A DNA stretch of 64,000 nucleotides from Deinococcus sp. JMULE3 (GTDB lineage Bacteria; Deinococcota; Deinococci; Deinococcales; Deinococcaceae). Position 1 is the stretch's first letter. Each line of letters starts with the position of its first letter. The notes beneath the pieces were generated by a model. It did not search any database. It saw nothing but the letters and a program-made list of their open reading frames with translations, and was not told the DNA's origin. The position numbers were made by a program, and so were the translations under genes. The DNA is taken from positions 2,549,501 to 2,613,500 of the forward strand of contig NZ_SGWE01000004.1 of the NCBI RefSeq assembly GCF_013337115.1. The letters are read 5' to 3'. Positions 57,176 to 64,000 of this stretch are shown here, in pieces.

Positions 57176-57222
57176 CTGGACGTGGGCGGGTTCGCCGCGC
57201 ACACGCTGTTGACCATCAGCCA

Positions 57223-57822
57223 TCAGCCGCCCAGTCCCAGCTGGCGCAGTGCCCTGTCCACCTGCATTTCGAGGTGGGGGAGGTCGCGGTCGTTGTCGAT
57301 GACGACGGTGGCGCGGGCGCGTTTCTGGTCGGCGGGCATCTGGCGGGCGTCGCGGGCCAGGACCTCGGCCTCGGTCAGGCCGCTGCGCGCCATGACCCGC
57401 TGCACGCGCAGGGAGAGGGGGGCGTCCACGACGATCACGGCGTCCATCTGGGCGTCCAGCCCACCCTCGAACAGCAGTGGGACGTCCTGCACGACTGCCT
57501 GCTCGCCGCGCGCGGCGGCCCGCGCCTCCAGCGCGGCCATGCGCGCCCGCACGCGGGGGTGCGTGACGCCGTTCAGGTCCGCCAGCGCCGCTGGATCACC
57601 GAACACCCGCCCCGCCAGCGCCGCGCGGTCCAGCGTGCCGTCCACGACCACGCCGGGGAACCGGGCGGCCAGCAGGCCCAGCACCTCGGGGTCCTGCGTC
57701 ACCAGCCGCGCCTGCTCGTCGGCGTCCAGCACGGTCAGGCCGCGCGCGCGCAGCAGGGCCGCGACGGTACTCTTGCCCGCCCCGATGGACCCGGTCAGCC
57801 CGATACGTCTGGGGATGTTCAC
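57223..57822 (-). CDS. coaE: Dephospho-CoA kinase
   Basis: CoaE phosphorylates dephospho-CoA in the last step of CoA synthesis. The P-loop [12 protein letters not shown] is at residues 8-19, followed by LDADEQARL and a lid with [18 protein letters not shown]. The length of 199 is usual. GTG 57822 is chosen: it lies 7 nt after TACAGT (minus strand, leaderless) and gives the family N-terminus; the frame opens 57 codons earlier, which would cross this promoter. Confidence 0.94.
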   Translation of the reverse strand: MNIPRRIGLTGSIGAGKSTVAALLRARGLTVLDADEQARLVTQDPEVLGLLAARFPGVVVDGTLDRAALAGRVFGDPAALADLNGVTHPRVRARMAALEARAAARGEQAVVQDVPLLFEGGLDAQMDAVIVVDAPLSLRVQRVMARSGLTEAEVLARDARQMPADQKRARATVVIDNDRDLPHLEMQVDRALRQLGLGG

Positions 57823-57999
57823 GCCGCGCACTGTAGCAGTGGCGGGCACCCGGCAACGGCGGGGGAGGGCCGGCCTACGCGTCAGATGCCCGTCAAGTCG
57901 CGCGGTGAAGATGCCGTCATGCACCGCGCCGACGGTCATTTTCTTCCCTCTCACGGGCACTTCACCCCGCCCGGAGCGGTTCTCACGTATCATGCCCGC

Positions 58000-58074
58000 A
58001 TGCCCAATCCTGGCAGTGAGCGGACCGCGTGGCCCCAGACGGCCCCGCTGATCGCCACGGAGGTTACCGAGTGA
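58000..58074 (+). CDS. Leaderless mini-ORF (24 codons) overlapping the TPR gene
   Basis: TATCAT lies 6 nt before ATG 58000. The product starts [11 protein letters not shown]. Its TGA (58072-58074) overlaps the GTG of the TPR gene (GTGA), and that gene's SD GGAGG lies within it. Third positions are mostly G/C. It could couple translation of the TPR gene to leaderless initiation. Confidence 0.5.
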   Translation: MPNPGSERTAWPQTAPLIATEVTE

Positions 58075-59222
58075 ATCGACGCATCATGACCGGCGGACTG
58101 CTGAGCCTCATGCTGCTGCTGGCGCCCGCCAGCGCGCAGACGGCCCCCGCCACGCCCGCCACCCCCAGCGCCGCCCCGGCGCGCCCCATTCCCGCCGCGA
58201 ACTACGTCGCGGTCGGCGGGTACTACTACGAGCAGGGCAAGTACGACCAGGCGTACGTCGCGTACCGCGCCGCCGCCGAACTCGAACCCGGCAACCCGGC
58301 CGCGCTGCTCGGCCTGGGCCGCGCGCAGGTGAAACTGCGCCTGTACAGCGCCGGGATCACCACGCTGCAGCAACTCGTGAAGCTCGACCCGCGCAGTTTC
58401 GACGCGCAGATCTCGCTGTCGCAGGCGTACGTGCAGCAGTACATCGGCGCCGGTGACCGCACGCTGGTGGGCGCGAACCTGACGGCCGCCCTGACGGTCC
58501 TGCAGGACGCCGAGGGCCTCGCGCAGGCCGCCACGCAGAACGCGGACGTGCTGCTCAGCCGCGTGTGGAACGAACGCGGCTACGTGTACAAACTGCAGGG
58601 CGACGCCCCCCGGGCCATCGACGCGTTCAAGCGCGCCATCGCCCTGAACGGCGACAACGCCATCCTGATGTACAACCTGGGCGACATGTACTACGCCACC
58701 GGGAACATCCCCCTGGCGCTGGACAACCTGCAGCAGGCCGTGATCCTCGACCCGCGCGATCCGTTCAACCGCGCGTACTACGCCAAACTGCTCGCCCTGA
58801 GCGGGAACGTCACCGCCGCCAAACCCGAGGCCGCGCAGGCCGCGCGTCTCGCGCCCCGCAACGCGTACGCCGTCGGGCAGTACGGCGTCGTCAGTTACCT
58901 CGCCAAGGACCCGGTCACGGCCCGCGCGCAGCTGAACCAGGCCGTGACGCTCGACCCGCTGCGCTACCCGGAGTTCTACTTCTACCTGGGTCGCCTCGCG
59001 CTGGACGCCGGGGACCTGAAGGTCGCCCGTGAGCAGTTCACGCGCGCCTCGGCGCTGGGCAGCCAGAACGCCGAGTACGCGTACTACCTGGGTCTCAGCT
59101 ACGAGCGGGGCGCGGGCACTGCCGCGCCGGACCGCCTGAAAGCCCGTGAGAACTACGAGCGTGCCCTGAAGCTCAGCCCGAACTACAAAGACGCGCAGGA
59201 CGCCCTGAACCGCGTACGCTAA
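58071..59222 (+). CDS. Exported TPR-repeat protein
   Basis: This 383-residue protein has a signal peptide (cleavage near SAQ, residue 23) and about eight TPR units ([40 protein letters not shown] and others). Such proteins scaffold envelope complexes. GTG 58071 has SD GGAGG 8-9 nt upstream and overlaps the mini-ORF stop. ATG 58086 is an alternative start with a poorer SD position. Confidence 0.85.
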   Translation: MNRRIMTGGLLSLMLLLAPASAQTAPATPATPSAAPARPIPAANYVAVGGYYYEQGKYDQAYVAYRAAAELEPGNPAALLGLGRAQVKLRLYSAGITTLQQLVKLDPRSFDAQISLSQAYVQQYIGAGDRTLVGANLTAALTVLQDAEGLAQAATQNADVLLSRVWNERGYVYKLQGDAPRAIDAFKRAIALNGDNAILMYNLGDMYYATGNIPLALDNLQQAVILDPRDPFNRAYYAKLLALSGNVTAAKPEAAQAARLAPRNAYAVGQYGVVSYLAKDPVTARAQLNQAVTLDPLRYPEFYFYLGRLALDAGDLKVAREQFTRASALGSQNAEYAYYLGLSYERGAGTAAPDRLKARENYERALKLSPNYKDAQDALNRVR

Positions 59223-59596
59223 GCCGCGTTCCCTGATGCCCTCCAGGCCCACCTGGAGGGCGTTTTCGTGTGGTGCCCCGGCGGCCTTCATCTGGCCCGC
59301 ACGCCGGACGTGGAACTGTCACAGCAACCTCACAAACGTAAAAAATCCACATTGCCCCGCGCGTGACGCCGCAGGCCAGGGTGGGCGGCCACCGCGAATC
59401 TCGGGAAAAGTGCTGCCAGGACAGCAAAAATTCCTGGCATCTCGTCGGATGAGTGCTTCCGGTGGACCCCCCATGCGGGGGTCACGTCACGCTCATCTTC
59501 ATTTTCGGCGCCGTGAGCGGCCCGAGATGCCCCCCTGAGTACCTTGAGGCCACTTCAGACCGGACCCCACATTCCCACCGGTCAAAGGACCCTCAC
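59223..59596 (+). other. 374-bp structured intergenic leader of the CAP-domain gene
   Basis: No gene is seen. Besides the TPR terminator it has two hairpins: TGCCAGG/CCTGGCA (59414-59439) with an A-rich loop, and GACCCCC/GGGGGTC (59465-59483). The A/T-rich patch at 59320-59350 may hold a promoter. Confidence 0.5.
59238..59266 (+). terminator. Terminator of the TPR gene
   Basis: GCCCTCCAGG pairs perfectly with CCTGGAGGGC, with a 4-nt loop, followed by GTTTTC. Confidence 0.85.
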
Positions 59597-60163
59597 ATGC
59601 GCACGTTCATCCTGACCACCCTGCTGCCCCTGACCGCCCTCCTCGCCTCCTGCGGCGGCCCCAGCACCCCCAGCGCCGCTGTCGGCAGCGCTGGCAGCAC
59701 CGGCGGGCAGAGCAGCGGCCCCCGCGACGCCGGCAGCCAGACCATGAGCAGCGAGGAAGCGCAGATCCTCAGCGCCCTGAACGCCGCGCGCGGCGTGGCC
59801 CGCACCTGCGGCACACAGCGCTTCGAGGCCGCCGCGCCCGTCACCTGGAACGGCTACCTGGCCGCCGCCGCCCGCGCCCACGCCGCCGACATGGGCACCC
59901 GCAAGTTCTTCGATCACGTCAACCCCGACGGGAAGACCCCCGCGCAGCGCATGCAGGCCGCCGGGTACACCGGCTGGACCGAGGTCGCCGAGAACATCGC
60001 CGCCGGGTACACCGTCGCCAACGTCATGCAGGGCTGGATCGACAGCCCCAGCCACTGCAAGACCCTGATGGACCCCACCCTGAAAGAAGTCGGGATCGGG
60101 TACGTGTACCAGCCCGGCACGCCCTACGGCACGTACTGGGTGCAGGACTTCGGCACGCGCTGA
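59597..60163 (+). CDS. CAP-domain (SCP/PR-1-like) lipoprotein
   Basis: This 188-residue lipoprotein has lipobox LLASC (Cys19), a Gly/Ser linker to about 45, and a CAP domain: LNAARGVARTCGT, AAARAHAADMGTRKFFDH, AENIAAGY, MQGWIDSPSHCKTLMDPTLK and VQDFGTR. Function in bacteria is unclear. SD AAAGGA lies about 8 nt before ATG 59597. Confidence 0.9.
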   Translation: MRTFILTTLLPLTALLASCGGPSTPSAAVGSAGSTGGQSSGPRDAGSQTMSSEEAQILSALNAARGVARTCGTQRFEAAAPVTWNGYLAAAARAHAADMGTRKFFDHVNPDGKTPAQRMQAAGYTGWTEVAENIAAGYTVANVMQGWIDSPSHCKTLMDPTLKEVGIGYVYQPGTPYGTYWVQDFGTR

Positions 60164-60218
60164 ACGGCGCGCAGGGAACGCCGGCGACTGAAGGCCCGTT
60201 CCCACTGGAAGAAAACTC

Positions 60219-60256
60219 GGGCGGGACGACTCTGTGAGGGGAGTCGTCCCGCCCTC
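60219..60256 (+). terminator. Hairpin after the CAP-domain gene
   Basis: GGGCGGGACGACTC (60219-60232) pairs perfectly with GAGTCGTCCCGCCC (60241-60254). The T run is weak. Confidence 0.6.
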
Positions 60257-60272
60257 GACTGTGTGGCGCTTC

Positions 60273-60406
60273 ATAAGGACTTCGGTTGAAAGGTTTGCAA
60301 AAACTTTCAACCCGAGCGGAGCGAGCAGGAGGGAAACGGGTTCCGGGCGTGGAGTTGGCAACCCGGTGCTGTCCCGGGTTGTCAACGAAACAGACGGAAT
60401 CCGTAT
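60273..60406. repeat. 134-bp dispersed palindromic element, copy 2
   Basis: It has the same length and order of stems as 8511-8644, with about 90% identity by eye. The left end is ATAAGGA (one change from ATACGGA) and the right end is TCCGTAT. On the minus strand it abuts the stop of a livF remnant, again as TGATACGGA. Confidence 0.85.
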
Positions 60407-60477
60407 CAGCCGCCCAGGTAGGCCTGCAGCACCCGCTCATCGTTCACGAGTTCGGCGCTGTTCCCACTGACCGGCCC
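60406..60477 (-). pseudogene. Remnant of a livF-like gene (C-terminal 23 residues)
   Basis: The minus strand reads SGNSAELVNDERVLQAYLGG and stop. This is the typical C-terminal tail of branched-chain amino-acid ABC transporter ATPase LivF (GxxxELxxxxxVxxAYLGG). No ATPase motif precedes it; within a few codons it enters the GntR gene on the other strand. It marks a rearrangement junction. Confidence 0.6.
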
Positions 60478-61447
60478 CGACCCCGGCTTCGCCGCCGACC
60501 CCCTGGAAAAACGCTCCCTCGGCGAACACATCGCCGCGCACCTCCAGGAACTCCTCCTCGACGGCCGCCTGAAACCCGGCGATACACTGCCCAGCCAGCG
60601 CGACCTCGCCCAGCGCTACGGCACCAGCGTCGCCGCCGTGCGCGAGGCGATTTCCATCCTCTCCGCCAGCGGCGTCGTCGACGCCCGACCCGGCCGCGGC
60701 ACCATCATCCTCCCCGTCACGCAGCAGGCCCCCAGCATCAACCTCTGGCTCGGCGCCGTCCACGACGAACACGAGGCCCGCGCGTTCCTCGACACCCGCC
60801 AGGCGCTCGAACACTACACCATCGCCCAGGCCGCCCGGCACGCCACCCCCGAACAGCACACCGACCTGCTGGAGCACCTGCACCGCATGCGCGACGCGCA
60901 GGGCGCACCCGAAGCGTTCATCCAGGCCGACCTCGCCCTGCACATGGCCATCGCCCACGCCGCCGGGAACCCCGTCGTCCTGCGCCTCCTGCGCGCCATC
61001 CACATGCCGCTGGCCAACCTGCTGCGCGCCATCAGCACCGACCTGATGCACGCCGGACGCTTCCCGCACCTGTACACCACCCACGAACAGATCATCCACG
61101 GCATCATCCGCCGCGACCCCGAGGCCGCCACCGCCGCGTTCGACCACATGCTCGACCAGACCACCGAAGGCGGCACCCTCGAACGCGCCCTCGGCCACCC
61201 AGAACAATCTGAAATGCCCCTCGGCCCGGACTTCCTCGAAGACCTCCACTGGAACCTCACCCGCCTCATCGGCCCCATGGCCGACGTCCTCATCCCCGAA
61301 GCCGCCAGCGAACTCGGCCTCGACCCCGACGCCCTGACCCGCACCCACCTCACCCGCTACCTCGCCAACCTCGCCCGGCAACTCCCCGACGGCAAACAGG
61401 CCGAATGGACCGCCCTGAGCGGATTACTGGAGAAACGCTATGGATGA
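60467..61447 (+). CDS. GntR-family (FadR/FCD) regulator without a canonical start
   Basis: The frame carries a full GntR winged helix (LGEHIAAHLQELLLDGRLKP, SQRDLAQRYGTSVAAVREAI) and an FCD-type ligand domain of FadR/LldR kind (LDTRQALEHYTIAQAARHA, ADLALHMAIAHAAGNPV, THEQIIHGI). After the in-frame TAG at 60419 there is no ATG, GTG or TTG before the GTG at 60638, which lies inside the helix-turn-helix. CTG 60467 or 60458 are the only upstream options. The 5' end was probably lost at the livF junction, so it may be inactive. Confidence 0.65.
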   Translation: MTGPDPGFAADPLEKRSLGEHIAAHLQELLLDGRLKPGDTLPSQRDLAQRYGTSVAAVREAISILSASGVVDARPGRGTIILPVTQQAPSINLWLGAVHDEHEARAFLDTRQALEHYTIAQAARHATPEQHTDLLEHLHRMRDAQGAPEAFIQADLALHMAIAHAAGNPVVLRLLRAIHMPLANLLRAISTDLMHAGRFPHLYTTHEQIIHGIIRRDPEAATAAFDHMLDQTTEGGTLERALGHPEQSEMPLGPDFLEDLHWNLTRLIGPMADVLIPEAASELGLDPDALTRTHLTRYLANLARQLPDGKQAEWTALSGLLEKRYG

Positions 61448-61514
61448 AGGCCCACGCCCTCCCATACGTCATCTGACGCAGGTCAGCGAGGAGAGATCTC
61501 CCTACACTGAGCCC

Positions 61515-61541
61515 ATGATCTGGCGCGACGACACGCAGTAG
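61515..61541 (+). CDS. Leaderless mini-ORF (8 codons) before the unknown 178-aa gene
   Basis: TACACT (61503-61508) lies 6 nt before ATG 61515, which reads MIWRDDTQ and stops 22 nt before the next start. SD GGAGGGGG of the downstream gene lies between them. Confidence 0.35.
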   Translation: MIWRDDTQ

Positions 61542-61563
61542 GCCCCACCGGAGGGGGCCTGCC

Positions 61564-62100
61564 ATGGCCAACAAAATCTGGAAGCGGGAGCGACACACTC
61601 GCCGCATTGCCGCTCGTCGCCTCAACCTTCAGCTGTACGGATTTAAGTTCAGAAACTGGTCCTCGCCAGAGGTGGATCAGGCGTGGCCGCGCGCCTGCTG
61701 GACATGGATCGGCCAGTTCGATCAGCATTGGGAAGCGCAGGTGTGCGCCTCACGCCACCCGGGCTCCCGCCTGATCACTGTCCGCCGAACTCGCAAGGGG
61801 CGAACCCGGATCATCTACCACCGGGTCGGGTATGTCCAGCGGCGGGGCGCTTCGTTTCGCACCGCCGTGATGACCTGGGAACTGGAGGACATCCAGCGTC
61901 AGCACCAGAACCGACTCGCGCGGCGCGTCCTTCAGGACGGGGGGCTCAGGGGCGGTGTGTCCGCCGCCACACGCAAGGACCGCCGACGCTGGCGGCGAGC
62001 CGGGCGTCAGGCGTGCCGACTGGCCCTGCTGGGCGAGATCGACCGCGCCGATGACCTCGACCCCCAGCCGCGCCGACTGGGGGTGGGCTGGCTCCTGTAA
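61564..62100 (+). CDS. Basic protein of unknown family (178 aa)
   Basis: I do not recognise this protein. It is strongly basic, with many Arg, seven Trp and no signal peptide or membrane segment. The N-terminus is MANKIWKRERHTRRIAARRL. A central beta-like stretch (WEAQVCASRHPGSRLITVRR) and a C-terminal Arg-rich helix follow. Nucleic-acid binding is plausible from composition only. ATG 61564 has the strong SD GGAGGGGG at 61550-61557. It is convergent with polX, with 10 bp between stops. Confidence 0.65.
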   Translation: MANKIWKRERHTRRIAARRLNLQLYGFKFRNWSSPEVDQAWPRACWTWIGQFDQHWEAQVCASRHPGSRLITVRRTRKGRTRIIYHRVGYVQRRGASFRTAVMTWELEDIQRQHQNRLARRVLQDGGLRGGVSAATRKDRRRWRRAGRQACRLALLGEIDRADDLDPQPRRLGVGWLL

Positions 62101-62110
62101 GCGCCCTAGG

Positions 62111-63817
<1,707 letters not shown>

Positions 63818-64000
63818 ACGCCCAGAGTAGCGGGCGCGGGGTGCTGGCTCTGAGCCATGGGGAACACCCTCAGTGCGGTTCTGCTCAGAGCCCACAGCCC
63901 CCGCGTGGACCCCTCAGTCCGCTGCGCGGCCAGCTCCCCCCAGGGGGAGCCAGAGAGATAACGCTTTATCCGTGCCGGACGCGTCCCTGGTACGTGACGA
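63818..64000. other. Terminal 183 bp without a gene
   Basis: I see the polX promoter (TACTCT, minus strand) and a perfect GCTCCCCC/GGGGGAGC hairpin near 63932-63951. No coding frame is convincing. Confidence 0.5.

Noticed and set aside
59320..59470. c-di-GMP or other known riboswitch in the CAP gene leader
   Set aside because: Hairpins are present but no conserved riboswitch core could be matched by eye.
60638..61447. GTG 60638 as the start of the GntR gene
   Set aside because: It lies inside the helix-turn-helix. The frame upstream encodes the rest of a well-formed winged helix.

Overview
The window reads as a chromosomal segment of a Deinococcus species. The evidence is very high GC with C/G-rich third codon positions, a PHP-domain PolX, a RecD2-type helicase with a long N-terminus but no RecBC, a fused two-domain iron permease, secreted DUF11/SdrD-like proteins, and many genes whose start codon lies 5-8 nt after a TANNNT -10 box, the leaderless architecture described for Deinococcus. 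I see no insertion sequence, prophage, CRISPR array or rRNA operon.

Layout. 1-5.7 kb: 5' end of a glycogen-debranching enzyme (partial), infC, a glutaredoxin, a metallophosphoesterase lipoprotein, two tandem DUF805 membrane proteins, two GNAT acetyltransferases and a PH-like membrane protein. 5.7-9.2 kb: thrS behind a structured leader, then two orphan receiver-domain proteins separated by a 134-bp dispersed palindromic element. 9.2-13 kb: iron ABC transporter (ATPase, permease, binding protein). 13-24.7 kb: a four-gene operon of large secreted proteins, one probably with an outer-membrane barrel and one with a TadG-like module. 25-38.5 kb: single genes and small operons (GGDEF protein, TauE/SafE exporter pair, universal stress protein, U32 peptidase/RlhA-like, DUF402, nucleotidyltransferase, glgC-like, MFS, RNase HI, PIG-L deacetylase and others). 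38.5-43.6 kb: cupin-like protein, a relic of the thrS 3' end, a PadR/HAAS pair, a DsbA-like protein, tRNA-Cys and tRNA-Val, and a PIN-TRAM protein. 43.6-51.5 kb: sbcCD, a small basic ORF, an Ig-like lipoprotein and recD2. 51.6-55.3 kb: four type IV minor pilins, the first unusually large. 55.4-64 kb: pyrG, coaE, a TPR protein, a CAP-domain lipoprotein, the second 134-bp element next to a livF remnant and a GntR regulator without a normal start codon, an unrecognised basic protein, and polX.

The most distinctive signal is regulatory. Several genes with a ribosome-binding site are preceded by a very short ORF, often with its own leaderless-type promoter, whose stop overlaps (GTGA or ATGA) or closely precedes the main start: tauE, the TPR protein, the Ig-like lipoprotein and the unknown protein at 61.5 kb. 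thrS has a related 32-codon leader ORF that runs into a strong hairpin. Translation of the main gene may be coupled to these mini-ORFs. Other points of note are a probable AUA start for infC, a terminator-like hairpin at the predicted +1 of pyrG, and a PolX whose polymerase triad is not visible although its PHP domain looks intact. All assignments come from reading the sequence; no database search was run.
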